Source: Actinomycetota bacterium
GTDB taxonomy: Bacteria; Actinomycetota; Acidimicrobiia; Acidimicrobiales; MedAcidi-G1
Length of the DNA: 35,412 nucleotides
Direction of reading: 5' to 3'
NCBI GenBank assembly: GCA_002721755.1
Contig: PBLL01000038.1
Span: 1 to 35,412, forward strand
This document shows positions 1 to 11,649 of the stretch, in pieces. The notes below the pieces were generated by a model that was not told where the DNA came from, searched no databases, and worked only from the letters and a program-made list of their open reading frames with translations. Every line of letters begins with the position of its first letter. Position 1 is the stretch's first letter. A program made the position numbers and the translations under genes.

Positions 1-795
1 CTATGTCTTGAACTAATTCTTATCTATGGCTTTGACAAAAAGATAGGGGCTTCAGCAGCAGCTACTGTAATTTCACAATGGGTTGGGGCGGCAACTTACC
101 TATTTTGGATTTGGCAAGCTATAGGCAAATTCAAAATTTCTTTACTGCCTAAATTTTTAGCTCTAAGGAGACTTTTAAGAGACTCAAGTGAACTTTTAAT
201 AAGAAATCTCTCTTTGACGGCTTCTTTTGTCGTCGCTACATCTATGGCAGCCCGCTTAAGCAATGTAGATGTTGCTGCACATGAAATTGCATTCCAAGCT
301 TGGTTCTTTCTGGCAATGGCGATGGATGCAATTGCTATTGCTGCACAAGCACTGATAGGAAATCTCTTAGGCGCGGGTAAAGCAAAAGAAGCTCGTTTAA
401 TGGGTCGCAGGGCAATCTTCTGGTCTTCTGGAATAGGTTTTTTCACAGGGTCTGTCTTAGTAATAGCTCATAAACCATTCACAGAAATATTTTCTGCTGA
501 CGGTGCTGTAATTGAACTAGCGAGCTTCCTTGTTTTACATGTTGCTGTGATGGCACCACTGTCAGGTGTTGCATTTGCGCTTGATGGCATCTTAATTGGC
601 GCCGGAGATCAAAGATTTCTAGCTAAAGCAATGCTTTTTTCAGCTCTGATTTCCATCCCTTTAATGCTTATAGTTGTTGGAAATAATCTTGGTATAGGTT
701 GGATTTGGGGAGCTATATGGATTCTGATGACAACTCGTTCGGCTACTTTGTACATTCGTTTTAGAGGTGATAAGTGGCAGAAGTTGGGAAGCTAG
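1..795 (+). CDS. MATE/DinF-family multidrug or metabolite efflux protein, 5' truncated by window edge
   Basis: The frame is open from base 1 to a TAG at 793-795, giving 264 visible residues; the true start lies upstream, outside the window. The protein is strongly hydrophobic with several membrane spans. It carries stretches typical of the DinF branch of the MATE family: VDVAAHEIAFQ, then AIAIAAQALIGNLLGAGK, and a later ALDGILIGAGDQRFL. MATE proteins export cationic drugs or metabolites in exchange for Na+ or H+ across the cytoplasmic membrane. The visible part corresponds to roughly the C-terminal 60% of a family member of about 440 residues. An internal ATG at 214 would give 193 residues, but the upstream in-frame sequence is also MATE-like, so it is not the start. 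Its stop overlaps the gatB stop by 4 bp on the other strand. Substrate unknown. Confidence 0.9.
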   Translation, partial: LCLELILIYGFDKKIGASAAATVISQWVGAATYLFWIWQAIGKFKISLLPKFLALRRLLRDSSELLIRNLSLTASFVVATSMAARLSNVDVAAHEIAFQAWFFLAMAMDAIAIAAQALIGNLLGAGKAKEARLMGRRAIFWSSGIGFFTGSVLVIAHKPFTEIFSADGAVIELASFLVLHVAVMAPLSGVAFALDGILIGAGDQRFLAKAMLFSALISIPLMLIVVGNNLGIGWIWGAIWILMTTRSATLYIRFRGDKWQKLGS

Positions 796-2225
796 CTTTC
801 TGCTTTAGCAGTTAAAATCTGATTTACTATTTTTCCGTCAGCTTGACCTTTAGTTTCTTTCATTACCAGACCGACAAAAAACCCAGATTTTTTCTTTTTC
901 TCTGTTTCATCTCCGTTAATAAAAGCGTCCCAATCGTCAGAATTTTCTGCGATTATCTGACCAACTATTTCTTCCAATTCAGAATTGTCCATCGATTCAA
1001 AACCGTGATTAGCTGCTATCTCGTGTGGATTTCCTCCTGCTTCTACTAGGTCAGCTAGAACTGTCTTAGCCTGTGTTGCAGTAAGTTCACCGTTAATTTC
1101 CATCATTGTGAGTGAAGCAAATGCCTCTGGTGTCAATTCACCAATACCTTCTGCAAGATTATTTTCTATGTGTACAAGAACACGGCTTGGGTCAGCTTGG
1201 AGCGAAATTGTTTTTAAAGCAAACCCATCGAGATTTCTTTGTACAACCAATGATGCTTCTGTCGGATCTACTCCGGTTGCTTTAGCCAATTCATGCCTTC
1301 GGTCTCGCGGTAATGGTGGCAATGAGTCAGAAATTTCTTGTACCCACTCACTAGAAGGGTCAACTGGGACTAGGTCAGGTTCTGGAAAATAACGATAGTC
1401 AAATGCTTCTTCTTTTGATCGCAACTTGTGTGTGCGACCTTCAGCTTCATCCCAGTGACGTGTTTGCTGTTCAACCTCTTGACCAGATTCAATTAGATCT
1501 ACCTGTCTTCTGGCTTCATACTCAATCGCTCTTCCTAGTGATCTTAAAGAATTAATGTTCTTGATTTCACAACGTGTCCCAAACTCTTCAATCCCTTCTC
1601 TACGCACTGACACATTGCAATCAACTCTTAGGGAACCTTCTTCCATTTTTCCATCGGAAGCTCCAATTGTCACCAGGATTGAACGCAATTCAGAAACATA
1701 TTCTTTTGCATCTTCAGAACTGCGAAGATCTGGCGCTCCGACAATTTCGATTAAAGGAACTCCAGATCTGTTGTAGTCAATAAGAGAATAAGAAGCCTCA
1801 TGTATTCTGCCACCTCCCCCTATATGTGTAATTTTTCCTGTGTCTTCCTCTAGGTGTGCTCTCTCGATGCCTATTCTTCGTCCGTCTGGGAGTTCCAACC
1901 ATCCGTCTTTATTTATTGGTAAGTCAAACTGAGAAATTTGGTACGCCTTAGGCATATCCGGATAAAAATAGTTTTTTCTAGCAAATACGGAATTTTGCAC
2001 TTGACAATTCAAAGCCAAACCAACCCTGATTGCTAGCTCCACTGCTTTTTCATTCAATACGGGTAAAGAACCTGGCAATCCCAAAGAAACAGGATCTGTA
2101 TTGCTGTTAGGCGCCCCGCCGAAAGAATTTAAAGCTGATGAAAACATTTTCGTTTTGGTTGCTAGCTCTGCATGAACCTCTAAACCGATAACCATTTCCC
2201 ATCCATTTAACGGTGAATCATTCAC
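792..2225 (-). CDS. gatB: Aspartyl/glutamyl-tRNA(Asn/Gln) amidotransferase subunit B
   Basis: 477 residues, a normal GatB length. GatB binds the mischarged Asp-tRNA(Asn) or Glu-tRNA(Gln), phosphorylates the side-chain carboxylate and accepts ammonia channelled from GatA. The N-terminus MVIGLEVHAEL, the ARKNYFYPDMPKAYQISQFD segment (residues about 83-102) and LRVDCNVSVRR are family hallmarks. The C-terminal 150 residues match the helical and YqeY-like tail domain that contacts tRNA. The ATG start at 2225 lies inside the 3' end of gatA (8-nt overlap), which implies translational coupling. It is the last gene of gatC-gatA-gatB. No asparaginyl- or glutaminyl-tRNA synthetase is in view, so which tRNA is served cannot be told. 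Confidence 0.97.
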   Translation of the reverse strand: MNDSPLNGWEMVIGLEVHAELATKTKMFSSALNSFGGAPNSNTDPVSLGLPGSLPVLNEKAVELAIRVGLALNCQVQNSVFARKNYFYPDMPKAYQISQFDLPINKDGWLELPDGRRIGIERAHLEEDTGKITHIGGGGRIHEASYSLIDYNRSGVPLIEIVGAPDLRSSEDAKEYVSELRSILVTIGASDGKMEEGSLRVDCNVSVRREGIEEFGTRCEIKNINSLRSLGRAIEYEARRQVDLIESGQEVEQQTRHWDEAEGRTHKLRSKEEAFDYRYFPEPDLVPVDPSSEWVQEISDSLPPLPRDRRHELAKATGVDPTEASLVVQRNLDGFALKTISLQADPSRVLVHIENNLAEGIGELTPEAFASLTMMEINGELTATQAKTVLADLVEAGGNPHEIAANHGFESMDNSELEEIVGQIIAENSDDWDAFINGDETEKKKKSGFFVGLVMKETKGQADGKIVNQILTAKAES

Positions 2226-3657
2226 TTATTTCACCGTTTCCCAATTCAAGAACTCTTGCTGCCCGAAACATGTTTTGCTCAGCCAATGCTGGGGCAAGAA
2301 TCTGAACTCCAATTGGCATTCCATCTTTTCCCAAACCAAACGGAACTGACATAGCTGGATGCCCAGCGAGATTTGAAGGGATAGTACATACATCCTGTAG
2401 GTACATTTGCATTGGATCAGTAGTTTTCTCACCTAAGGGAAAGGCTGTAGTAGGTGCGGTCGGACTTATAAGAATGTCAAATTTCTCATAAGCTTTTGCG
2501 AAATCATTCATGATCAATGTCCGAACCTTTTGAGATTTGCCGTAATAAGCGTCGTAGTAGCCGGCCGAGAGTGCATAAGTGCCAAGCATTATTCGACGTT
2601 TCACTTCGTCTCCAAACCCTTTTGTGCGAGTAGCTGTCATCGTTTCTGCCGTAGTAGCCGCTTCTGTTCTTGGGCCAAAACGTATCCCGTCATACCTCGC
2701 AAGATTCGACGAAGCTTCCGCAGGTGCAATCACATAATAAGCGGACAGACCATAGATTGAAGCCGGAACAGATGCTGGTTCAACGATTGCTCCTGCTTTT
2801 GAAAAAACTTTTGTTGCTTCTTCAACTCGTAATAGAACGTCTTCTGATATTCCATCCAAACCTTTTCCTGAGAGTTCTTCAATAACTCCTATTCGCATAC
2901 CTTCTATACCCTCATCGAGAACTTTTGTAATTTCAGGAGAGTTTTCAGAAATTGAAGTGGAGTCTCTTGGGTCGTATCCACTGATTATTTCAAGAGTCAA
3001 AGCAGCATCGGAAACTGTTTTGGCGAAAGGACCGATTTGATCAAGACTCGAAGCGAAGGCAACAAGTCCATAACGAGACACTCTTCCGTAGGTTGGTTTT
3101 ACACCTACGACCCCACAGAGAGCCGCTGGTTGTCTTATAGATCCTCCTGTATCACTGCCCAGTGCTAGAGGTGAAAACCCTGCTGCTACTGCTGCTGCTG
3201 AGCCGCCTGATGAACCTCCTGGAACAAGTTCAAGATTGTGAGGGTTTCTTGTTGGACCAAAAGCTGAGTTCTCTGTTGAAGACCCCATCGCGAATTCATC
3301 GCAGTTAGTTTTGCCAATTAAAATGGCGTCTGCTCTTTTTAATTTGTCTATGACTGTGGCGTTATAGGGGGGTTTCCATCCCTCTAGTATTTTTGAGCTG
3401 CATGTTGTTTCAAGACCGCGGGTACAAAGATTGTCTTTTACTGCAATTGGTACACCTGCGAGAGGTCCCAAAGTTTCTCCTGATGCAATCCTTGCATCTA
3501 TTTGATCAGCATCCTCTAAAGCTTTCTCAGTGGTGACAATATTGAACGCATTCACTTCGGTTTCTAAATTTTTAATGTTTTCAAGATGTTGTTCAACTAC
3601 TGAACGGGCTGTCAGTTCACCTGACGCAACTTTTTTGGCAATTTCCACGGCCTTCAT
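2218..3657 (-). CDS. gatA: Aspartyl/glutamyl-tRNA(Asn/Gln) amidotransferase subunit A
   Basis: 479 residues. GatA is the glutaminase of the GatCAB complex: it hydrolyses glutamine to ammonia for amidation of tRNA-bound Asp or Glu. The amidase-signature triad is intact by alignment to the known spacing: Lys74 in PIAVKDN, cis-Ser149 in GGSSGGS (147-153) and nucleophile Ser173 in SDTGGSIRQPA. The gaps of 75 and 24 residues match those of characterised GatA proteins. The ATG at 3657 overlaps the gatC stop by 4 bp (ATGA type). The 3' end overlaps the gatB start. The gene is complete with no oddities. Confidence 0.97.
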   Translation of the reverse strand: MKAVEIAKKVASGELTARSVVEQHLENIKNLETEVNAFNIVTTEKALEDADQIDARIASGETLGPLAGVPIAVKDNLCTRGLETTCSSKILEGWKPPYNATVIDKLKRADAILIGKTNCDEFAMGSSTENSAFGPTRNPHNLELVPGGSSGGSAAAVAAGFSPLALGSDTGGSIRQPAALCGVVGVKPTYGRVSRYGLVAFASSLDQIGPFAKTVSDAALTLEIISGYDPRDSTSISENSPEITKVLDEGIEGMRIGVIEELSGKGLDGISEDVLLRVEEATKVFSKAGAIVEPASVPASIYGLSAYYVIAPAEASSNLARYDGIRFGPRTEAATTAETMTATRTKGFGDEVKRRIMLGTYALSAGYYDAYYGKSQKVRTLIMNDFAKAYEKFDILISPTAPTTAFPLGEKTTDPMQMYLQDVCTIPSNLAGHPAMSVPFGLGKDGMPIGVQILAPALAEQNMFRAARVLELGNGEISE

Positions 3658-3956
3658 TGGGATTCTCCCAAAATTGGTGGAACACGAAATTGATTTTCTT
3701 CTATTTCAGGGGCTACTTCAAAGACTTCTTCGATATCGAAGTTTTCTATAGGTTCATCAGGACGCAGTACATTCTTTAATGGAATAGGATGTGAACTTGG
3801 TTCAACATCATCCACATTTAAAGCCTCCAAATCAGCTGCATGATCTAAAACTGCACCCAATTGTGAGGTAAAAGAGTCCAACTCTTCCTCACTCAACGAA
3901 AGTTGAGCTAACCGTGCCACATGTGCAACTTCTTCTCGCGAAATTCTTTGAACCAC
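3654..3956 (-). CDS. gatC: Aspartyl/glutamyl-tRNA(Asn/Gln) amidotransferase subunit C
   Basis: 100 residues, typical of GatC, a small clamp that wraps around the GatA-GatB interface and stabilises the complex. The N-terminal ISREEVAHVARLAQLSLSEEE and the later VEPSSHP segment are diagnostic of the family. The start is GTG (3956-3954). No Shine-Dalgarno precedes it. A TACCAT hexamer at 3969-3964 ends 7 nt before the start, so a leaderless mRNA is likely and gatCAB probably has its own promoter, although the upstream kinase gene ends only 38 nt away on the same strand. It overlaps gatA by 4 nt. Confidence 0.95.
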   Translation of the reverse strand: MVQRISREEVAHVARLAQLSLSEEELDSFTSQLGAVLDHAADLEALNVDDVEPSSHPIPLKNVLRPDEPIENFDIEEVFEVAPEIEENQFRVPPILGESQ

Positions 3957-3963
3957 AGTTCAG

Positions 3964-3969
3964 ATGGTA
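3964..3969 (-). promoter_or_regulatory. Candidate -10 element for leaderless gatCAB transcript
   Basis: The minus-strand hexamer TACCAT fits TANNNT and is followed by 7 nt and then the gatC GTG. No clear -35 and no Shine-Dalgarno are seen. Inference from position only. Confidence 0.45.
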
Positions 3970-3994
3970 GAGGAGATATCGGCAAACAAGACCA

Positions 3995-5953
3995 TTATCC
4001 AATGATTAATTCGATTGGAGTCTCAGGCAAACCTAAAGCAGTTCCAGGTGGCTCTTGCCTAGTGACTAAACCAGTGGAAGGTCCGTCAACAGAGATAGAC
4101 CGAAATCCTGCTGCTGCCAATCTCGACTCAGCAGCATCTACTGAGAGCCCAACCACATCAGGGATAGTTCGCGGTTCAGGTCCGGTAGAGACTGATATCT
4201 CGACTTCCGAACCACCTCGGACAGCAGTTTGTGAAGGTGGTTCTAAAGAAACCACATAACCTTTGGGTACGAATTCATCTCTCACTCCAATACGACGCGG
4301 CAAAAGTCCCAAAGTTTCAAGCGCTGCTTCAGCTTCAGAGACCTCACGACCTTCGAGACCAACGGGAATTAATACTGGAACTCTTCCATCTGAAACAAGC
4401 AGATCAACACTGGCACCTTGCGGAAGTTCAGCCATAGGTGCCAAAACTTCTATAATCATTCCCGCTTCAATAGTTTCACTGTAAGCGTAAGAAATTTCAC
4501 CTAATCTCAAACCCACAGATTGAATCAATCTTTCTGCACCTGCAAGACTTTTTCCGGGTAAATCAAGAGGTATTTGGACGCGTTCTGGACCCAGAGAGAT
4601 TACTAAAATCACTGTCTCATCTTCTTCGAGTTCAGTACCTCCGATTGGTTCAGTCGCTAAAACTTCTCCCTCAACCGTGTTATCTCGACGGTCATCACGT
4701 GTTTCCACATTCCAACCTAAAGCAACAACCAATTCTTTTGCACTCTCTCCCGAAGAACCGACTAGTTGAGGCAAAGTTCGAGTCTTAGTTTTCGTTAACT
4801 CCCACAAAAAAGCTCCGAAAACAGTAAAAGCGACTACTAATAATCCCCCCAACACGATATTTACCCAACGTCGCCTCAAAGGCTTTTTTACAGTCGAAGT
4901 TTGTGTCTGAGTCTCAAATGAAACAGTTTCTATCGGCTCTGTGGGAAGGTCAGGTGGAGAGGAAACAGTCGGAGGCACCAAAGGTGCTTCACCTAACAGA
5001 GGGGCCGCTCCAATTTCTCCTGGGCCCACAAAGGGTAGCGGTTCTGGACGCGACATTTTACTCGCAACATCTAGCAACATTGCACCTAACTGTCCTGCTG
5101 TAGGTCTCTCTTCAGAACTAGAACAACCAGCTCGTTTAACTATTGGAGCCAGAACCTCTAAACTCTCCGGAACTGGTACATCTCTACCCTCTCTTGCCCT
5201 CAAAGTTCCTATAACTGTGTTCTCCACAAAAGGAAGATGGCCTGTACTTGCTTCAACCATGCATAACGCCAGAGAGTAAATGTCAGATTTAACTCCAAGG
5301 GGCAATCCACTCGCTTGCTCAGGGGAGGCGTATCGAGCAGTCCCCACGTACCCGCGCAGACCACCTAACTCATCTAGTTGAGGTCCAGAATTGGAAATTT
5401 CTGCTTGGGTCGCGTCCGACAACGCAGCGGCTAATCCGAAATCCGCAACCCTCAAGTGTCCGTCTTGACCGAACAACAAATTCGCAGGTTTAAGATCACG
5501 GTGGATTATTCCCTGTGCGTGTGCATGATCAAGAGCTCTACAGCATTCAAGTGTTATTTGCAGTATTTGAGAAGGGCTTAAAGTCCTACCACTATCTAAG
5601 ATGCTTCTGAGACTTCCTCCACCCAGATATTCAGTGACTATAAACGCCTGTTCGTCTACACCCCAGTCAAAAACCCTTACTGTGTGAGAACTTGTCAAAG
5701 AAGCAGCCACTTTGGCTTCCGTTTTGAACCGTTCAACAAATCCCGGGTACTGAGCGAGTTTGGTATGCAGAACTTTTACTGCCACCTGACGGTCTAAACT
5801 CAAGTCAACTGCCAGATAGACAGAACCTGATCCACCCGTTCCTACAATATTTTGAAGCCTGTAGCGCCCCGCAAATGTCCGACCCGATAGATTTTGAGGA
5901 CTCCAAGAACTTCCTCGACCAAAAGTTCCGCTATCTCTACGTTTTTCTGTCAC
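3995..5953 (-). CDS. PknB-type Ser/Thr protein kinase with one membrane span and four PASTA domains
   Basis: 652 residues. The N-terminal kinase domain (about 30-290) has a glycine loop GTGGSGSV (38-45), VAVK with Lys60, catalytic HRDLKPAN (Asp153), DFG (171-173) and a GTARYASPEQ activation segment. A Pro-rich linker follows. A single membrane helix (about 364-385, after KKPLRRR) puts the C-terminus outside. Four tandem PASTA repeats occupy about 391-455, 457-523, 525-592 and 594-651. PASTA domains bind muropeptides, so this is probably a cell-wall sensing kinase that phosphorylates cytoplasmic division or wall-synthesis proteins. No pbpA, rodA or phosphatase partner adjoins it, unlike the usual actinobacterial pknB locus. 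The GTG start is preceded by TAACCT with a 6-nt gap and no Shine-Dalgarno. It is divergent from the gene at 5987 across a 33-bp palindromic gap. Confidence 0.93.
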   Translation of the reverse strand: MTEKRRDSGTFGRGSSWSPQNLSGRTFAGRYRLQNIVGTGGSGSVYLAVDLSLDRQVAVKVLHTKLAQYPGFVERFKTEAKVAASLTSSHTVRVFDWGVDEQAFIVTEYLGGGSLRSILDSGRTLSPSQILQITLECCRALDHAHAQGIIHRDLKPANLLFGQDGHLRVADFGLAAALSDATQAEISNSGPQLDELGGLRGYVGTARYASPEQASGLPLGVKSDIYSLALCMVEASTGHLPFVENTVIGTLRAREGRDVPVPESLEVLAPIVKRAGCSSSEERPTAGQLGAMLLDVASKMSRPEPLPFVGPGEIGAAPLLGEAPLVPPTVSSPPDLPTEPIETVSFETQTQTSTVKKPLRRRWVNIVLGGLLVVAFTVFGAFLWELTKTKTRTLPQLVGSSGESAKELVVALGWNVETRDDRRDNTVEGEVLATEPIGGTELEEDETVILVISLGPERVQIPLDLPGKSLAGAERLIQSVGLRLGEISYAYSETIEAGMIIEVLAPMAELPQGASVDLLVSDGRVPVLIPVGLEGREVSEAEAALETLGLLPRRIGVRDEFVPKGYVVSLEPPSQTAVRGGSEVEISVSTGPEPRTIPDVVGLSVDAAESRLAAAGFRSISVDGPSTGLVTRQEPPGTALGLPETPIELIIG

Positions 5954-5989
5954 ATGTAAAGGTTACCTCTAGGTAGCCTTTACATTGTG
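5951..5989. promoter_or_regulatory. Start-to-start palindrome with two opposed leaderless promoters
   Basis: The 33-bp gap between the two divergent GTG starts is an inverted repeat that includes both start codons. The left arm reads CACATGTAAAGGTTACCT and the reverse complement of the right arm reads CACAATGTAAAGGCTACCT. They differ by one base and one 1-nt insertion, around a CT centre (5969-5970). Each arm supplies a TANNNT hexamer: TAACCT at 5965-5960 (minus) ends 6 nt before the kinase GTG, and TAGCCT at 5974-5979 (plus) ends 7 nt before the GTG at 5987. Each promoter's -35 region would lie over the other gene's start, so RNA polymerase could probably occupy only one at a time. It could also be a dimeric repressor operator. 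Confidence 0.6.
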
Positions 5990-6400
5990 ACGCGCCGCAA
6001 CTCAATTATCATCTGCTCTCTTATTGCTTTCGGAATAGGTGTACTGGTCATCGCAGCTTTGATTGCTGACGGAGACAACAGTGATATTGTCTTGACTTCA
6101 AATCCAGGAATAATTGAACTAATACCTAGCCGCGGTGACGAAGTAATAGCTCAAACAAATGTAGGAGTGATTTTCTCGTCAACTTGGAAAGGTGAAATTA
6201 CTAGTATCGGAAATACACAGATACCACTTGATCAACAAAAAGTTGAAACCGCTTTAAATTCGGTGGTATTTAGACCTGAAGCTGGGAAAGTAATCGAGCG
6301 GCTACCGGCGGGGAACATTTGTGCATCCGTTGACTACTGGGAAGTCCAAACACCTAGTCGTCGTTCGAGTATGAATTGGTGTTTCCGAGTAATAGGTTGA
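5987..6400 (+). CDS. Small membrane-anchored protein with Ig-like/CopC-like extracytoplasmic domain
   Basis: 137 residues, not assigned to a named family. It begins MTRRN, then has one hydrophobic helix (about 6-27), so most of the chain (28-137) should be outside or secreted. The exported part has a short beta-strand rhythm (GIIELIPSRGDEV, NVGVIFSSTW, VVFRPEAGKVIERLPAGNI) resembling bacterial Ig-like (Big-type or CopC-like) folds. Two cysteines, Cys112 and Cys132, could form a disulfide. The start is GTG with a TAGCCT hexamer 7 nt upstream and no Shine-Dalgarno. The stop lies 4 nt from the ligA stop. Being divergent from the PASTA kinase through a shared palindrome suggests joint control; a role as kinase partner is speculation. 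Confidence 0.6.
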   Translation: MTRRNSIIICSLIAFGIGVLVIAALIADGDNSDIVLTSNPGIIELIPSRGDEVIAQTNVGVIFSSTWKGEITSIGNTQIPLDQQKVETALNSVVFRPEAGKVIERLPAGNICASVDYWEVQTPSRRSSMNWCFRVIG

Positions 6401-6404
6401 AGAT

Positions 6405-9434
<3,030 letters not shown>

Positions 9435-10463
9435 TCATACGACGATCGCCCCACCTGCGACTTGATCTGCTTCATAAAAAACAACACTTTGACCGGAAGC
9501 TACTCTCGGATGAGGCTCTTCCCATGTAAGTAACCCATCCTCCACGCTGGCCTGTTTAGGTTTTCCATGTGCACTTGTTTGGACAAGAAACTCACCTTTT
9601 ATCTTTTTTTCGGACCATATAGGATCTCTAAATTCTGTTTTTTTGACTAAAAGCTGATCAGGTGTTCCTACTGTCACAGTAGCTGTTTCAATATTGACAT
9701 TTGTCGCATACCTCGGCTCTTTACCGCCGGCTAAAAGCATCCCTCGCCTCTGTCCAACGGTAACTAATTCAATTGCTTCTACTTGACCCACTTCAACCCC
9801 GTTTTCATCGATTACTCGCCCAGGCGTTAATGGGATCCTTTTACCTAGAAAATCTGCTCTTCCTTTTTCACGTGTTATGAAGCAAACATCTTGGCTATCA
9901 GGTTTTGTCGCTACTCTAAGTCCCAAACTATTTGCCTTTTCTCTTACCTGATCTTTTGTCATATCTCCTATTGGAAGATGGAGAGATGAAATCTGGTCTT
10001 GATGCAACATATAAAGAACATAGGACTGGTCTTTTGCTTCATCTTTAGCTCTAGCAATACGCGACGTTCCATCTTTTCGTTTAACTACTCGAGCATGATG
10101 ACCAGTAACAATTTTGTCAAAACCAAGCGACTTTGCTCTATTTAGCAGACGATCAAATTTGATATGTCTATTGCATTCAATGCAGGGATTAGGAGTTAGC
10201 CCGGCGGAATGGGCCTCAACATAAGGAGAAACCACGTGTTTTTCAAAATCATCTCCTAAATTAAAAACATGATGTTCAATTCCTAATGCGTTGGCTGCTC
10301 TTCTAGCATCATCTACATCTGAAACAGAGCAACAACCCGAGTCAGACTCTCCACCCCATAGTCTAAGAGTTACTCCAACAACCTCATTGTTGGACTCACA
10401 AGCTAAAGCGGCTGCAACCGATGAGTCCACTCCTCCTGACATAGCTACCATTACTCGTGCCAT
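9435..10463 (-). CDS. mnmA: tRNA-specific 2-thiouridylase MnmA
   Basis: 342 residues. MnmA adenylates U34 of tRNA Lys, Glu and Gln and replaces the 2-oxygen with sulfur. The PP-loop SGGVDSS is at 9-15. The two redox or persulfide cysteines are present: Cys94 in NPCIECNRHIKF and Cys194 in DSQDVCFI. TGHHARV and VGQRRGM are further family blocks. The ATG start shares one base with the iscS stop (TAATG), so it is translated by coupling or reinitiation right after the cysteine desulfurase that would feed it sulfur. The C-terminal beta-barrel is complete. No intermediate TusA-E relay genes are nearby, so direct transfer from the desulfurase is plausible, as described in organisms lacking the Tus relay. 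Confidence 0.96.
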   Translation of the reverse strand: MARVMVAMSGGVDSSVAAALACESNNEVVGVTLRLWGGESDSGCCSVSDVDDARRAANALGIEHHVFNLGDDFEKHVVSPYVEAHSAGLTPNPCIECNRHIKFDRLLNRAKSLGFDKIVTGHHARVVKRKDGTSRIARAKDEAKDQSYVLYMLHQDQISSLHLPIGDMTKDQVREKANSLGLRVATKPDSQDVCFITREKGRADFLGKRIPLTPGRVIDENGVEVGQVEAIELVTVGQRRGMLLAGGKEPRYATNVNIETATVTVGTPDQLLVKKTEFRDPIWSEKKIKGEFLVQTSAHGKPKQASVEDGLLTWEEPHPRVASGQSVVFYEADQVAGGAIVV

Positions 10464-11596
10464 TACCCGAACTCCCTTAATTGTTCAACAGCCTTAGGAA
10501 TAACTTCTAATGCGCATTCTATTTCTTTCTCAGTTGTGGTTCTGCCCAGAGAAAACCTAATTGAACCCTCTGCCGTTTTCGGATCAATCCCCATTGCTTG
10601 CAAAACATGAGAGGGTTCCTGGGCTCCACTCGCACAAGATGAAGCTGCACTGGCGTAAATCCGCTGGTTTTCAAGGAGAAAAAGTAAAGATTCGTTTTCT
10701 ATGTCTTTAAAACAAATATGAGCAATTCCCGGTGTTCTTGGCGTTCCATTTGGGACGGTACAATTCGTATGGCTTATTTTTTTCATCAAACCGTTTTCCA
10801 ATTTATCTCTCAACTTCGTTACTCTCTTGTTCACCTCAGAACGTTCATCTTGTATTAAGCGTGCTGCTTCACCAAGACCAACAATCGCTGGAACATTCTG
10901 GGTCCCGCTTCGTCTTTCTCTTTCTTGTCCTCCTCCACGAATTACGGGCGACAAATTTACACCATCTCTTAAAACCAGAGCTCCTGCTCCTTTAGGTCCA
11001 CCAAACTTGTGCCCAGTGAGACTTATTAAGTGCGCCTTTTTTGACAATTCAGCAACATCTAACCAAGAAGTTGCTTGGACGGCATCTGTGTGAATCACAC
11101 TGCCAGGAGATTTCTCCGCTATGAGATCAGCTGCCATATCGAGATCATTAATAACTCCCGTCTCATTATTTGCCATCATGATTGAAACCAAAGAAATATT
11201 GGCTATTGAATCCAAAAGGGCAGCTAAATTTTCAAGATCTATCCTTCCTGTTGCATCTGTCGGCACAATCATTCCACCAGAATCTCTAACCGGTTCTAGA
11301 ACTGCTGGATGTTCAGTTGCAGAACATACTGCTTGTCCGCCTTTGGCACCAAGTACTCCGTCTATCGCCAAATTATCTGATTCGGTTCCCCCGCTGGTAA
11401 AAATTACATTGCCAGGATCTGCCCCTACCAAGGCAGCTACATTGTCTCGTGCGTCATCTATAGCTCTTCTTGCTTCGCGTGCTAGCCGATGCGATCCAGA
11501 AGGATTGCCCGGGTGTTCTGAAAGCCAAGGCAACATTGCCTGAATCACCTCTTCTCGCACAGGTGTGCTAGCGGCATGATCGAGATAAATATCCAC
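10463..11596 (-). CDS. iscS: Cysteine desulfurase (IscS/NifS family)
   Basis: 377 residues. This PLP enzyme converts cysteine to alanine and a protein persulfide for Fe-S clusters and tRNA thiolation. The N-terminus IYLDHAASTP is classic. The PLP lysine is Lys197 in SLTGHKFGGPKGAG. The catalytic cysteine is Cys321 in SAASSCASGAQEPSHVL, on a loop typical of IscS/NifS class I enzymes. RGGGQERERRSGTQNVP is also conserved. The start is GTG at 11596, with TAACCT ending 6 nt upstream and no properly spaced Shine-Dalgarno. The gene is followed immediately by mnmA, which argues that tRNA thiolation is a main task. The Nfu protein at 13011 may also draw on it for Fe-S assembly. Confidence 0.95.
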   Translation of the reverse strand: MDIYLDHAASTPVREEVIQAMLPWLSEHPGNPSGSHRLAREARRAIDDARDNVAALVGADPGNVIFTSGGTESDNLAIDGVLGAKGGQAVCSATEHPAVLEPVRDSGGMIVPTDATGRIDLENLAALLDSIANISLVSIMMANNETGVINDLDMAADLIAEKSPGSVIHTDAVQATSWLDVAELSKKAHLISLTGHKFGGPKGAGALVLRDGVNLSPVIRGGGQERERRSGTQNVPAIVGLGEAARLIQDERSEVNKRVTKLRDKLENGLMKKISHTNCTVPNGTPRTPGIAHICFKDIENESLLFLLENQRIYASAASSCASGAQEPSHVLQAMGIDPKTAEGSIRFSLGRTTTEKEIECALEVIPKAVEQLREFG

Positions 11597-11602
11597 TCTC
11601 TC

Positions 11603-11608
11603 AGGTTA
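11603..11608 (-). promoter_or_regulatory. Candidate -10 element for leaderless iscS-mnmA transcript
   Basis: Minus-strand TAACCT, the same hexamer as the kinase promoter, followed by GAGAGA and then GTG. GAGAGA directly abuts the start codon, too close to act as a Shine-Dalgarno. Confidence 0.45.
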
Positions 11609-11638
11609 AAGGCAACTGCTTTACTAGCAAAAAATCGG

Positions 11639-11644
11639 CATAAT
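11639..11644 (+). promoter_or_regulatory. Candidate -10 element for the SRPBCC gene
   Basis: CATAAT, one mismatch from TATAAT, ends 5 nt before the ATG at 11650. No Shine-Dalgarno is present, so a leaderless transcript is likely. Confidence 0.4.
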
Positions 11645-11649
11645 TAACA

